This document shows positions 53,021-62,198 of a stretch of DNA of 64,000 nucleotides, piece after piece. Position numbers and translations under genes: made by a program. The notes beneath the pieces were generated by a model, which was given only the letters and a program-made list of their open reading frames with translations, ran no database searches and was not told the DNA's origin. Positions within the stretch are counted from its first letter, which is position 1. Each line of letters starts with the position of its first letter. The DNA comes from Pseudogemmobacter lacusdianii (GTDB lineage: Bacteria > Pseudomonadota > Alphaproteobacteria > Rhodobacterales > Rhodobacteraceae). The stretch lies in assembly GCF_030848395.1 (NCBI RefSeq), contig NZ_JAVDBT010000002.1, forward strand, positions 124,001 to 188,000, in the 5' to 3' direction.

Positions 53021-53497
53021 TTAATTGAACTGGGCGGCGCAACCTTCGAGCATCGGCTCTCTTGGGGCGAGTGTCAGAAGGTCGTGCAGCTCAGAGTTGC
53101 CATCCACCAGATCTTCCAGCGTTACCTCATCCAACTCACGGTAGAACGCCTCGGTCGCGCGGGCGAGAAAGCGGCGCATCCGGCAAGCATGGGCCAAGGG
53201 GCAGCTGTTGCTGCTGGGGTCAAAGCATTCGGTAAAGGGAACGCTGGCCTCAAATTTGCGGAACAGCTCGCCCATTGAGATCTCGGAGGCGGGGCGGCTG
53301 AGCGTCAGCCCACCTTGGCGACCACGCTGGGTGTCGACATATCCGCAAAGCTGGAGCCGGTGAATGACTTGGGCAAGGTGGTTGCCCGAGGCGTTGCAGC
53401 TTTCGGCAATGTCCGCCGAGCGGACCAAGCGGCCTGAGTTGACAGCGCAATGCATCAGAACGCGGACGGCGAGATTGGTGCGAATGGTCAGGCGCAT
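53021..53497 (-). CDS. nsrR: NsrR-type Rrf2 transcriptional regulator
   Basis: 158 residues. An Rrf2 winged HTH (residues 2-65; SGNHLAQVIHRLQLCGYVDTQRGRQGG) is followed by the iron-sulfur motif Cys91, Cys99, Cys105 (CFDPSSNSCPLAHAC), as in NsrR, the nitric-oxide-sensing [4Fe-4S] repressor. ATG 53497 is the family start. A dyad like an FNR/NNR box lies upstream. IscR or RirA are less likely from the Cys spacing. Confidence 0.83.
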   Translation of the reverse strand: MRLTIRTNLAVRVLMHCAVNSGRLVRSADIAESCNASGNHLAQVIHRLQLCGYVDTQRGRQGGLTLSRPASEISMGELFRKFEASVPFTECFDPSSNSCPLAHACRMRRFLARATEAFYRELDEVTLEDLVDGNSELHDLLTLAPREPMLEGCAAQFN

Positions 53498-53555
53498 GGT
53501 GGTCCCTTCGTTGGGGATAATCTGCACTTGATATTTCGGTTTTTTGGGCCGGTAT

Positions 53556-53569
53556 CTGATCTGGATCAG
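53556..53569. promoter_or_regulatory. FNR/NNR-like dyad upstream of nsrR
   Basis: CTGATC-TG-GATCAG, a perfect 6-bp inverted repeat. It equals the TTGAT-N4-ATCAA site of FNR/NNR/Dnr regulators with only the outermost bases changed. It lies 59 bp upstream of the nsrR start, between nsrR and the end of the DMT gene. Confidence 0.5.
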
Positions 53570-53616
53570 TTTTTGCTTAATTTCTTAACTATTCCTGCGA
53601 TGGGCCGCAGCGGCCC

Positions 53617-54489
53617 TTAGCGACTGGCTGCAATCCTTGCGCGCTGCACCAGAAGAATGCCCACCATTGTGATGGCAATGCCGATCAGATCGGTCCAATG
53701 CACGGACTCGCCCAGAAGGACGATGGCGACGAGGACGCCAAAGGCGGGGTTGAGAAAGTGGAACGCGGCGGCCCTGACGGTGCCAATATCGCTGACAAGC
53801 TTGAACCACAAAAGCGTAGCAGCAAGGCCGGGGGCCAGCACTTGCCACAGGAAAGCGGCGAAAAACGCGGGGTTAGGGTCGAAATGCCAAGGCTCGATCG
53901 CGGCAGCGACGACGGCCAGCGCAGCGGAACCGGCCAGCATTTGCAAACCCACGATCATCAGAAGATTGCCCCCCGATGAGGCGCTGCCCATCGTGAGCGT
54001 GGCCACGGCCAAAGCCACGGCGGCGATAACGCACAGCAGGATGCCGATGGGATCGGCGCCCTCGGTCACGCGGCTGCCCATGATAAGTGCGACGCCAAGG
54101 AAACCTGCGGTCAGGCCAAGCGCGGTTTGAAAGGTGATTTTCTGACCACCAAAGGCCCAGCCCAAGGCCGCGACCAAGAGCGGCATCGAAGCGGCGATGA
54201 TCACGGCGAGCGAGGCCTCGATCCATTGCAGAGCGATGAAATTGAGCCCGAGGTAGAGGGTGTTTTGGCACAGGCCAAAGACCACGACGGAAAGGCCCTG
54301 TTGCCGTGTCAGCCGGAAGCTTTGCCCCAATGCCCGCGCCAAAAGTACCGCCAAGAGGCCCGAAATGGCAAAGCGGATCGCCAATGAACTTAAGGGCGGC
54401 GCATGGGCGACGATCACCCGCGCTGTGGCAAAGGCCGAAGACCAAAGCGCCACGAATACCATTCCCATCAGGATGCTGCGCGCGGACAT
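53617..54489 (-). CDS. DMT-superfamily (EamA) transporter
   Basis: 290 residues with ten predicted membrane helices in two EamA repeats (about 1-135 and 145-285). MVFVALWSSAFATARVIV starts the first repeat, and AAFHFLNPAFGVLVAIVLLGESV is the typical conserved stretch of the second. Substrate unknown; such proteins export amino acids or drugs. Confidence 0.9.
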   Translation of the reverse strand: MSARSILMGMVFVALWSSAFATARVIVAHAPPLSSLAIRFAISGLLAVLLARALGQSFRLTRQQGLSVVVFGLCQNTLYLGLNFIALQWIEASLAVIIAASMPLLVAALGWAFGGQKITFQTALGLTAGFLGVALIMGSRVTEGADPIGILLCVIAAVALAVATLTMGSASSGGNLLMIVGLQMLAGSAALAVVAAAIEPWHFDPNPAFFAAFLWQVLAPGLAATLLWFKLVSDIGTVRAAAFHFLNPAFGVLVAIVLLGESVHWTDLIGIAITMVGILLVQRARIAASR

Positions 54490-54517
54490 GTCTTTGGCCT
54501 TTTCAATAACTTGGCAT

Positions 54518-54550
54518 AAAAAAGGGGCTGCCCTGTGGACAGCCCCAAAA
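54518..54550 (-). terminator. Rho-independent terminator of the HU gene
   Basis: Minus strand TTTTGGGGCTG-TCCACAGGG-CAGCCCCTTTTTT: a 7-bp G/C stem extended by A/T pairs, T6 after it. Confidence 0.93.
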
Positions 54551-54571
54551 GTCAGTGAACCCGTGCTGGGA

Positions 54572-54859
54572 TCAGCCGTTCACCAGGTCCTTCAGAGCCT
54601 TGGCGATCGAGAATTTCACGGTTTTGTCCGCGGCTTTGGTCATGGTCTCACCGGTGGCCGGGTTGCGAACTTGACGCTCGGGGCGTGCGCGGCACGAGAC
54701 TTTGCCCAGACCCGGCAGGGTCACGGTGCCGCCATCGCCAACTTCCTTCGAGACCACAGCGGCAATCGCGTCCAGCGCGGCGGTCGCGGTCTTCTTGTCG
54801 CTGCCCATTGCCTCGGCCACGGCGGCTACGAGTTGGGTCTTGGTCATCGGCTTGGACAT
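54572..54859 (-). CDS. hup: DNA-binding protein HU
   Basis: 95 residues. The HU/IHF fold is clear: MTKTQLVAAVAEAMGSDKKTA, ALDAIAAVVSKEVGDGGTVTLPGLGKVS, and the DNA-binding arm RPERQVRNPATGETMTKAADKTVKFSIAKALKDLV. ATG 54859 gives the normal N-terminus. It is single-copy here with its own terminator. Confidence 0.96.
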   Translation of the reverse strand: MSKPMTKTQLVAAVAEAMGSDKKTATAALDAIAAVVSKEVGDGGTVTLPGLGKVSCRARPERQVRNPATGETMTKAADKTVKFSIAKALKDLVNG

Positions 54860-55011
54860 GTTTTTATCCCTTATCAGGTCTACTGGATTCTTCGGCTCGT
54901 CTTGCGAGAGCCGCCCCACGAACGCGGGCCACGGTCCAAACACAGGTTTTCACCGCCGAAATCAAGTCCAAGAACAGCGACTTTGCCAATATTCAGCGGG
55001 TTTCCCGCACG

Positions 55012-56490
55012 TCAGAGGAAGGCAGTTTCGTCAAAACTGCGAAGTTTTCGGCTGTGGATGCGTTCCAGCGGCATCTTGCGCAAAAGCTCCATCGCGCGAA
55101 TGCCGATTTGCAGGTGTCGCGCGACTTGGGTTTTGTAGAAGTCCGAGGCCATGCCGGGCAGCTTCAACTCGCCATGCAAGGGCTTGTCCGAGACGCAAAG
55201 AAGCGTGCCGTAGGGCACCCGGAAGCGGAACCCATTGGCGGCAATGGTGGCGGATTCCATGTCCAGAGCGATGGCGCGGGATTGCGAGAGCCGCAGCACC
55301 GGGCCGGATTGGTCGCGCAGCTCCCAATTGCGGTTGTCGATGGTGGCGACAGTGCCGGTGCGCATAATGCGTTTCAGTTCAAACCCTTCAAGCTGGGTGA
55401 TCTCTTCCACAGCATCTTCAAGGGCGATCTGGATCTCGGCCAAAGCGGGGATTGGCACCCAGACCGGCAGGTCATCATCCAGCACATGGTCTTCGCGCAG
55501 ATAGGCATGGGCCAGAACGAAATCGCCCAGCTGCTGGCTGTTGCGCAGGCCTGCGCAATGGCCAACCATCATCCAAGCATGCGGGCGCAGCACGGCGATA
55601 TGGTCGGTGGCGGTCTTGGCGTTCGACGGGCCAACACCGATGTTGACCAAAGTGATGCCCTGCCCGTCGGCGCGTTTGAGGTGATAGGTCGGCATTTGCG
55701 GCAGCTTGGCCACCGGTTGCAGCACCCCGTCCGAGGTCGAGATGATCTGGTTCCCGGTCGCCACGAAGGCGGTATAGCCGCTGGCAGGATCGGCCAAAGC
55801 GGCGCGGGCAAAGCCTTCGAACTCATCGACATAGAACTGATAATTGGTGAAGAGCACGTGGTTTTGGAAATGCGACGGGTCGGTCGCGGTGTAATGCGCC
55901 AGCCGCGCCAATGAGTAATCGACGCGCTGGGCGGTGAAGGGGGCCAAAGGCATCGCACCATCGGCATAAGCGGTCATGGTGCCATTGACGATATCATCAT
56001 TGGTGGTCGCCAGATCCGGCACGTCGAAGACATCGCGCAAGGAGAAGTCGAGCACGCCCTCTTGCGGCACCGAAACGCCGGGATTGCCCGCAACGGCGAA
56101 ATGCACTGGGATCGGCGTGGTCGAAGGGCCAATCTCCACCGGCACATTGTGATGCGCCATCAACAGGCCGATCTGCTGGATCAGATATTGCCGGAACAGA
56201 TCGGGGCGGGTGACGGTGGTAGCATAGGTGCCGGGCCCTGAGACATGGCCAAAGGACAGCCGCGTATCGGCGCGGCTAAAGGTCGAGACCGTCAGCCGGA
56301 TCTCGGGGTAAAAGGCGCGGACGCGGGCCTTCGGGCGACCCTCGGTCAGGGTGCGGTTGAAGTAATGCGACAGATGCGCGGTCGCCCTTCCATATAGCTC
56401 CTCCAGCCGGTTCACTGCGGCCTCGGCATCGTCGAACCGAGTCGGGCCGGGGCTTTCGGGAAGGATATAGGCGCGGGCGTCGTCCTGCAT
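55012..56490 (-). CDS. amn: AMP nucleosidase
   Basis: Cleaves AMP to adenine and ribose 5-phosphate in purine balance. 492 residues. The N-terminal regulatory domain spans about 10-180, and the C-terminal nucleoside-phosphorylase-like catalytic domain shows NIGVGPSNAKTATDHIAVLRPHAWMMVGHCAGLR and ALDMESATIAANGFRFRVPYGTLLCVSDKPLHGELK. ATG 56490 (MQDDARAYILP) avoids an unconserved 33-codon extension. Confidence 0.96.
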   Translation of the reverse strand: MQDDARAYILPESPGPTRFDDAEAAVNRLEELYGRATAHLSHYFNRTLTEGRPKARVRAFYPEIRLTVSTFSRADTRLSFGHVSGPGTYATTVTRPDLFRQYLIQQIGLLMAHHNVPVEIGPSTTPIPVHFAVAGNPGVSVPQEGVLDFSLRDVFDVPDLATTNDDIVNGTMTAYADGAMPLAPFTAQRVDYSLARLAHYTATDPSHFQNHVLFTNYQFYVDEFEGFARAALADPASGYTAFVATGNQIISTSDGVLQPVAKLPQMPTYHLKRADGQGITLVNIGVGPSNAKTATDHIAVLRPHAWMMVGHCAGLRNSQQLGDFVLAHAYLREDHVLDDDLPVWVPIPALAEIQIALEDAVEEITQLEGFELKRIMRTGTVATIDNRNWELRDQSGPVLRLSQSRAIALDMESATIAANGFRFRVPYGTLLCVSDKPLHGELKLPGMASDFYKTQVARHLQIGIRAMELLRKMPLERIHSRKLRSFDETAFL

Positions 56491-56639
56491 GTGATGATCC
56501 GTAACAAGGATGCCAAGTGGCAAAGGGAAAGGCGACAATGGTTTGCCATTAAGGCCAGAGAGCCGGTGCGGCGCAAGTGAAGCCTGCATGACAGCGCGGC
56601 TTGCTTGAACTGGGCAGAGGCTTCGCGCTAGGGTCGGGC

Positions 56640-57482
56640 ATGATTTTACTCTCTCTCGGTCATGGCTATTCGGCCTCGGTTCTGGCGCGCCAATTGCTGG
56701 CGGAAGGCTGGCGGGTCATCGGTACAACACGCTCGGCGGAAAAGGCCGAAAGCTTGCGGGCGGAAGGAGTGGAGCCGCTCCTGTGGCCCGGCGATCTTGC
56801 GGCAGCTTTGGCCGAGGCGACGCATATCTTGGTCTCTGCCGGCCCCGGCCCGGAGGGGGATCCCTTTCTCAACGCCGCCCCGCAGATCGCTAAGGCAAAG
56901 GCGGATTGGGTGGGTTATCTCTCCACCACAGCGGTTTATGGCGACCAACAGGGCGGCTGGGTTGATGAGACAACACCGCTCAACGCCTCGGGCGGGCGCG
57001 GCGATCATCGGGTGCGGGCCGAGGAGCAATGGCGGGCGACCGGCCTGCCGGTGCATATCTTCCGGCTGGCCGGAATTTATGGCCCCGGACGCGGCCCCTT
57101 TGCGAAAGTCCGCAATGGCACGGCGCTGCGGATCATTAAGGAAGGCCAAGTCTTCAGCCGCATCCATGTCGAAGACATCGCGCAAGTCCTGCGTGCCTCG
57201 ATTGCTAAGCCCAATCCCGGTGCGGCCTATAATGTCTGCGACAATGAGCCCGCCCCGGCCGAAGATGTGATCGCCGAAGCCGCGCGGCTGTTGAGCCTGC
57301 CGATCCCACCCGCGATCCCCTTTGAAGAGGCGAACCTGCCGCCCCTGGCGCGCAGCTTCTACCTCGAATCCCGCCGCGTCCGAAACGATCGGATCAGGAA
57401 GGAACTCGGCGTCACGCTTCGCTACCCCGACTACAAAACCGGCCTTTTGAGCCTGCTGAGAGACGAATCCGTCGGCTCTTAA
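56640..57482 (+). CDS. NAD-dependent epimerase/dehydratase-like SDR
   Basis: 280 residues. The N-terminal nucleotide-binding loop is LGHGYSASVLARQL, an atypical GxGxxG as in YeeZ-like SDRs. STTAVYGDQQGGWVDETTP carries a Ser/Thr-Tyr pair, and FRLAGIYGPGRGPF follows. The lysine of the usual YxxxK is not obvious, so catalysis is uncertain. It begins 150 bp from amn, divergently, and converges with xylR. Confidence 0.82.
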   Translation: MILLSLGHGYSASVLARQLLAEGWRVIGTTRSAEKAESLRAEGVEPLLWPGDLAAALAEATHILVSAGPGPEGDPFLNAAPQIAKAKADWVGYLSTTAVYGDQQGGWVDETTPLNASGGRGDHRVRAEEQWRATGLPVHIFRLAGIYGPGRGPFAKVRNGTALRIIKEGQVFSRIHVEDIAQVLRASIAKPNPGAAYNVCDNEPAPAEDVIAEAARLLSLPIPPAIPFEEANLPPLARSFYLESRRVRNDRIRKELGVTLRYPDYKTGLLSLLRDESVGS

Positions 57483-57497
57483 TCCCTTTCATCTTGA

Positions 57498-58793
57498 CTA
57501 AAATACTCCGGGGGTGCGGGGGCTGGCCCCCGCCGAAACGCCAGACAAGAGCCGCTCGGTCACATCCGACAAAGCCAAAGCCGCCGCGCCATGCGCCCAG
57601 AGTAGATCGCCCCAAGCGTGGATCTCGATCGGCGGGCGAGGGCGGCCGGTCTCGATCGCCAGCGCTTCCATCTCGTCCAACGTCTCGGCGGCATAGAGGT
57701 AGTCGTAGCGCATCCGCTCTCCCGAAAGGATGATGAGCGCGGGGTCGAAAAGGTTCACCACATTGGCCAGACCGACCGCCAAATAGCGCCCGGCGCGGCG
57801 GAAGATGCTGCGCGCGGTGGCATTGCCTGCCTTGGCGTGGTCGTAAAGGCTTTCCAAAAGCACATGGATCGGCGCGCCGTCGCGGTGGCCCCAGTTGAGC
57901 GCCGTCACCGCCTCGCGCGCAAGCGCGTAGTCGGCGACATAGGCCTCAAGACAGCCGCGCTGACCGCAGCGGCAAAGCGCGCCGTCGAGCTGCACTTTGG
58001 TGTGGCCCAACTCCATGCCAAGGCGCTGGGCGCCGCGATAGATGCGGTGGTTCATCACGAACCCCATGCCGACGCCGTGCTCGATGGTGACCACGGCAAA
58101 GTCGGAAAGCCCGCGCCCGGCGCCGAACCAGAGCTCGGCCAAGGCCACCAGATTGGCGTCATTGTCGATGATCACTGGCAGACCGAGCCGCGCGGATGTG
58201 GCGGCGGCAAGCGGCACCTGTCGTTCGGTTAGAACCGAGGACCAGAGCGCAACCCCTTCTGCCACATCAACAAATCCCGGCACGCCGATACCAACAGCGG
58301 CAAGGTCCTGACGGCTTTTGCCGGCCTTGGCGCAGGTGTCATCCAAGAGATGCTCGATGGCTTGGAGAAGGTCTTCCAGCGGCACCGGGCCGGGGCGGCG
58401 CGGGATCACACCATCGGCCAGAAGGTTGCCGGCGAAATCGACGATGACGCAGGTATGCTCGCGATCCGAAAGCTTCATCCCGGCGACAAGATGCGCTTCG
58501 GCCCGCACGCCCAAGGCCACGGCGGGGCGACCGCGCCCGGCCTCACCCTCACGCGGGGCGGAGATTTCTTCGATCAGCCCGGTCTCGATTAGCTCTTGCG
58601 TGATTGTGGTGACCGAGGCGGGGGAAACCGCAAGTTCTTTGGCCAATTGCACGCGGGGAATCAGCCCCGCAGCGCGGATTCGGTCAAAAACCTGCTGGCG
58701 CAGCGAGCGCTGGGCCTCGGACAAGGGCGGGATCAGTGGGCCAACGCCCTGCCGTGGCGCTTTCCCGATATCTTTTTGTCGCCGCGGCGCCAT
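57498..58793 (-). CDS. xylR: ROK-family transcriptional repressor of the xylose operon
   Basis: 431 residues. A winged HTH (about 30-80: RVQLAKELAVSPASVTTITQELIETGLIEE) precedes a ROK sugar-sensor domain with VGIGVPGFVDVAEG, IDNDANLVALAELWFGAGRG and the zinc motif LGHTKVQLDGALCRCGQRGCLEAYV. It is divergent from xylF, the normal place for the Rhodobacter-type xylose regulator. The last ten residues and the stop are encoded by a REP-like repeat. Confidence 0.88.
   Translation of the reverse strand: MAPRRQKDIGKAPRQGVGPLIPPLSEAQRSLRQQVFDRIRAAGLIPRVQLAKELAVSPASVTTITQELIETGLIEEISAPREGEAGRGRPAVALGVRAEAHLVAGMKLSDREHTCVIVDFAGNLLADGVIPRRPGPVPLEDLLQAIEHLLDDTCAKAGKSRQDLAAVGIGVPGFVDVAEGVALWSSVLTERQVPLAAATSARLGLPVIIDNDANLVALAELWFGAGRGLSDFAVVTIEHGVGMGFVMNHRIYRGAQRLGMELGHTKVQLDGALCRCGQRGCLEAYVADYALAREAVTALNWGHRDGAPIHVLLESLYDHAKAGNATARSIFRRAGRYLAVGLANVVNLFDPALIILSGERMRYDYLYAAETLDEMEALAIETGRPRPPIEIHAWGDLLWAHGAAALALSDVTERLLSGVSAGASPRTPGVF
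57499..57534. repeat. GC-rich REP-like hairpin element, copy 2
   Basis: TAAAATACTCCGGGGG, then GCGGGGG-CT-GGCCCCCGC, the same design as 1925-1966. It lies between the convergent SDR and xylR genes and overlaps the 3' end of xylR, to which it gives the TAG stop. Confidence 0.7.
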
Positions 58794-59003
58794 TTATTCG
58801 ATCCTCAAAGAAATAATCGGCATATCCGCGCGTTAGCTTGCAGGCGTGCCATCAAATATACCCCTGAAACGCTTCAATTACCCCTCATGCGCAGAATCGC
58901 CGATCATTTTTATTTTGACAACTGAATTAATGCTGCGCAGGTTTTCCTCGTTCCGCGCAAAAGCTGAACCGGCCCGGAGGGGGCTGACCAGAGGGAGGAA
59001 GAC
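58794..59003. promoter_or_regulatory. Divergent xylR-xylF control region
   Basis: 210 bp, AT-rich in its centre. A TTGACA -35-like hexamer for xylF is at 58915-58920, but the -10 is weak, suggesting activation or repression control. TTTATT/AATAAT arms at about 58795-58818, next to the xylR start, form a loose inverted repeat. TGCGCAG occurs twice, at 58888 and 58934, around the -35. The operator assignment is tentative. Confidence 0.4.
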
Positions 59004-60029
59004 ATGAACAAGGGCATTCTCGCCGCGGTGATCGCGGTGGCTGGCTTCTCATCTGCGGCGCTGGCCGAGGGGCTGACGGTGGGTGTGAGCTGGTCGAACT
59101 TTCAAGAAGAACGCTGGAAAACCGATGAGGGCGCCATCAAAGCGGCGCTGGATGCGGCGGGGGCTGCCTATGTCTCGGCCGATGCGCAATCCTCTTCGGC
59201 CAAGCAGCTCTCGGACATCGAGGCGCTGATGGCGCAGGGCGTCGATGCGCTGATCATTCTGGGCCAAGATACGGCGGCGGTGGTGCCGGCGATCCAAGCG
59301 GCGGCGGATGCGGGCATTCCGGTGGTGGCCTATGACCGGCTGATCGAGGATCCGCGCGCCTTTTACCTGACCTTCGACAATGTCGAGGTTGGCCGGTTGC
59401 AAGCGGCGGCGGTCTTTGCCGCGGCGCCGAAGGGCAATTATGTGATGATAAAGGGCTCGCCCACCGATCCCAACGCCGATTTCCTGCGCGCCGGTCAGCA
59501 AGAGGTGCTGCAAGCGGCGATTGATGCGGGCGATGTGAAGATCGTCGGTGAGGCCTATACCGATGCTTGGCTGCCGGCCAATGCGCAAAAGAACGTCGAG
59601 CAGATCCTGACCGAGAATGCCAATGCGGTGGATGCGGTTGTGGCCTCGAATGACGGCACGGCGGGGGGCGCGGTTGCGGCGCTGACGGCGGTGGGGCTGC
59701 AAGGGATTCCGGTCTCGGGCCAAGACGGCGATAAGGCGGCGTTGAACCGGATCGCTTTGGGCACGCAGACGGTTTCGGTCTGGAAGGATGCGCGCGAATT
59801 GGGGCGCAATGCGGCCGAGATCGCTTTGGCTTTAGCAGGCGGCACCGCGCCGGATGCCATTGCGAATGCGGCGAAATTCACCACGCCGGGTGGCAATGAG
59901 ATGAACTCGGTCTTCCTCGCTCCGGTGGCGATCACCAAGGACAATCTCTCGGTCGTGGTGGATGCCGGTTGGATCACCAAGGATGAGCTTTGCCAAGGCG
60001 TGAGCGCAGGGCCTGCGCCTTGCAACTGA
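59004..60029 (+). CDS. xylF: XylF, periplasmic D-xylose-binding protein
   Basis: 341 residues. Signal peptide 1-21 (SSAALA). The family opening [21 protein letters not shown], ligand-side YDRLIEDP and [11 protein letters not shown], and [13 protein letters not shown] and [14 protein letters not shown] are all typical of XylF. It captures xylose for XylGH. GGGAGGAAGAC precedes the start. First gene of the operon. Confidence 0.96.
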   Translation: MNKGILAAVIAVAGFSSAALAEGLTVGVSWSNFQEERWKTDEGAIKAALDAAGAAYVSADAQSSSAKQLSDIEALMAQGVDALIILGQDTAAVVPAIQAAADAGIPVVAYDRLIEDPRAFYLTFDNVEVGRLQAAAVFAAAPKGNYVMIKGSPTDPNADFLRAGQQEVLQAAIDAGDVKIVGEAYTDAWLPANAQKNVEQILTENANAVDAVVASNDGTAGGAVAALTAVGLQGIPVSGQDGDKAALNRIALGTQTVSVWKDARELGRNAAEIALALAGGTAPDAIANAAKFTTPGGNEMNSVFLAPVAITKDNLSVVVDAGWITKDELCQGVSAGPAPCN

Positions 60030-60040
60030 GCTGATCTTGC

Positions 60041-60071
60041 GGGGGGCCACCTTGCGCTGGCCCCCGTTTTT
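60041..60071 (+). terminator. Attenuating hairpin between xylF and xylH
   Basis: GGGGGCCA-CCTTGCGC-TGGCCCCC followed by GTTTTT, an 8-bp stem. A partial terminator here would raise binding protein over permease and protect the xylF message. Confidence 0.82.
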
Positions 60072-60092
60072 CCCCGTGACTGCAGGTGAGAT

Positions 60093-61439
60093 ATGAATGA
60101 GGCCAGCCCGCCGCCGAAGGCTTTGGCCCGGCGCAGTTTTCTTGAGACGTTAGAGATAGATTCCCGGCTTTTGGGAATGGTGGCGGCCTTTGTCGTGATC
60201 TGTCTGGCCTTTCAGCTTTGGACCGGCATTCGGGCGATGAATGCGTTCAGCTGGAACTCCTTTGCGTGGCTGGCGAATGGGCGGTTTTTGATCCCGCAGA
60301 ATGTGTTCAACATCACCATTCAATCGGTCTCGGTCGCGATCATGGCGACGGGGATGGTTTTCGTGATCGTCACCCGGCACATCGATCTGTCGGTGGGGGC
60401 GATCTTGGCCTTGTGCTCGGCGGTGATGGGGGTGTTGCAGGTCACCATCCTGCCGAAAGTGCTGGGGCTTGGCATTGCGCATCCGGCGATTGCGCCTGTG
60501 GCGATGATGGCGGGGCTGGCGACCGGGGCGGGCTTGGGGGCCTTCACCGGCTGGCTGGTGGGGTATCAGCGGATCCCTTCCTTTATCGTGACGCTGGGAG
60601 GACTGCTGATTTGGCGCAATCTTGGCTGGTATATGACCGATGGTCAGACCCAAGGGCCGCTGGATGCCACGTTCATCCTCTTTGGTGGGGCCGAGGGGAC
60701 TTTGGGGCCGAGCTTAAGCTGGGTGGTTGGGCTGGTGGCCTGCGCGCTGATCGTTTTGGCGATGATGCAGGGCCGAAAGGGCAAGGTTAGACACGGTTTT
60801 GCGGTAAAACCGCTTTGGGCTGAAGGGGTTTTGGCGGGCCTTGCTTGTGCTTTGGTGCTGGGGCTGGTTGCGGTTTTGAACGCCTATCAAATCCCCGCGC
60901 CGCGACTGAAGCGGATGTTTGAGGCCAAGGGCGAGGTGATGCCCGAGGGCTATTCGATCGGCTTTGGCCTGCCGATCTCGGTGCTGATCTTGGTGGTGGT
61001 GGCGATTGCGATGACGGTGGTGGCCAAACGCACCCGCTTTGGCCGCTATATCTTTGCCACCGGCGGCAATCCGGATGCGGCAGAGCTGTCGGGGATCAAT
61101 ACGCGGGCGCTGACGGTGAAGGTTTTCGCGCTGATGGGGTTCCTTTGTGGGCTATCGGCGATCATCGCGCAGGCGCGGTTGCAGAACCACACCAATGACA
61201 TCGGCACCTTGGACGAGTTGCGGGTGATTGCGGCGGCGGTGATTGGCGGCACGGCGCTGGCGGGTGGCATCGGCACCATTCACGGCGCGCTTTTGGGGGC
61301 GCTGATCATGCAGGCGCTTGCCTCGGGCATGGCGATGGTGGGCGTGGATAGCCCCTTGCAGAACATCGTCGTCGGGCTGGTGCTGGTGATGGCCGTTTGG
61401 ATCGACATTCAATATCGCAAGCGCAGGGGGATCCGTTGA
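60093..61439 (+). CDS. xylH: XylH, xylose ABC transporter permease
   Basis: 448 residues with ten to fourteen membrane helices. The family pattern is [52 protein letters not shown] and [19 protein letters not shown], the last being the cytoplasmic coupling loop. The length exceeds that of ribose permeases, as usual for XylH. Its stop overlaps the xylG start (TGATG). Confidence 0.96.
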   Translation: MNEASPPPKALARRSFLETLEIDSRLLGMVAAFVVICLAFQLWTGIRAMNAFSWNSFAWLANGRFLIPQNVFNITIQSVSVAIMATGMVFVIVTRHIDLSVGAILALCSAVMGVLQVTILPKVLGLGIAHPAIAPVAMMAGLATGAGLGAFTGWLVGYQRIPSFIVTLGGLLIWRNLGWYMTDGQTQGPLDATFILFGGAEGTLGPSLSWVVGLVACALIVLAMMQGRKGKVRHGFAVKPLWAEGVLAGLACALVLGLVAVLNAYQIPAPRLKRMFEAKGEVMPEGYSIGFGLPISVLILVVVAIAMTVVAKRTRFGRYIFATGGNPDAAELSGINTRALTVKVFALMGFLCGLSAIIAQARLQNHTNDIGTLDELRVIAAAVIGGTALAGGIGTIHGALLGALIMQALASGMAMVGVDSPLQNIVVGLVLVMAVWIDIQYRKRRGIR

Positions 61440-62197
61440 TGAAGCCTCAAGGGGTGCCGCTGGTCGAGATGCGGGAAATCTCGATCGCTTTTGGCGGGGT
61501 GAAGGCGGTGGATCGCGTGTCGATCGACCTTTACCCGGGCGAGGTTGTGGGCCTTTTGGGCCATAATGGCGCCGGAAAATCGACGCTGATCAAATGCCTC
61601 TCGGGCGCTTATCAGGCCGATGCGGGCGAGATCTATGTGAATGGCGCGCGGGCCGAGATCCGCAATCCGCGCGATGCGCGGGCGCTGAATATCGAGACGA
61701 TCTATCAGACTTTGGCGCTGGCGGATAACCTCGACGCAGCCTCAAACCTTTTCCTTGGGCGTGAGCTGGTGAGCGGTTTCGGCATGGTCGATGATGCCGC
61801 GATGGAGGCTGAGACGCGCAAGATCATGGCGCGTTTGAACCCGAATTTCGCCAAGTTCAAAGAGCCGGTCTCGGCCCTGTCAGGCGGGCAAAGGCAATCA
61901 GTGGCGATTGCCCGCGCGGTCTATTTCGACGCCAAGATCCTCATCATGGATGAGCCGACCGCGGCGCTGGGCCCGCAAGAGACCCAAATGGTGGCGGAGC
62001 TGATCCAAGAGCTGAAGCGCCAAGGCTTGGGCATCTTCCTCATTGAACATGACATACACGCGGTTATGAACCTGTGCGACCGTGCCGTTGTGATGAAGAA
62101 CGGCCAAAAGGTCGGCACGGTGAATGTCGGGGATGTTACAGATGACGACATCTTGGGCATGATCATCATGGGCAAGAAACCAGCGCAGGCGTATTGA
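61439..62197 (+). CDS. xylG: XylG-like single-domain ABC ATPase for xylose import
   Basis: 252 residues. Walker [10 protein letters not shown] is at 41-49, the Q-loop [17 protein letters not shown], signature [15 protein letters not shown] near 152, Walker [13 protein letters not shown] and switch His in [10 protein letters not shown]. Only one nucleotide-binding domain is present, about half the length of the duplicated E. coli XylG, as is usual for alphaproteobacterial xylose systems, so it should act as a homodimer. Confidence 0.93.
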   Translation: MKPQGVPLVEMREISIAFGGVKAVDRVSIDLYPGEVVGLLGHNGAGKSTLIKCLSGAYQADAGEIYVNGARAEIRNPRDARALNIETIYQTLALADNLDAASNLFLGRELVSGFGMVDDAAMEAETRKIMARLNPNFAKFKEPVSALSGGQRQSVAIARAVYFDAKILIMDEPTAALGPQETQMVAELIQELKRQGLGIFLIEHDIHAVMNLCDRAVVMKNGQKVGTVNVGDVTDDDILGMIIMGKKPAQAY

Positions 62198-62198
62198 T

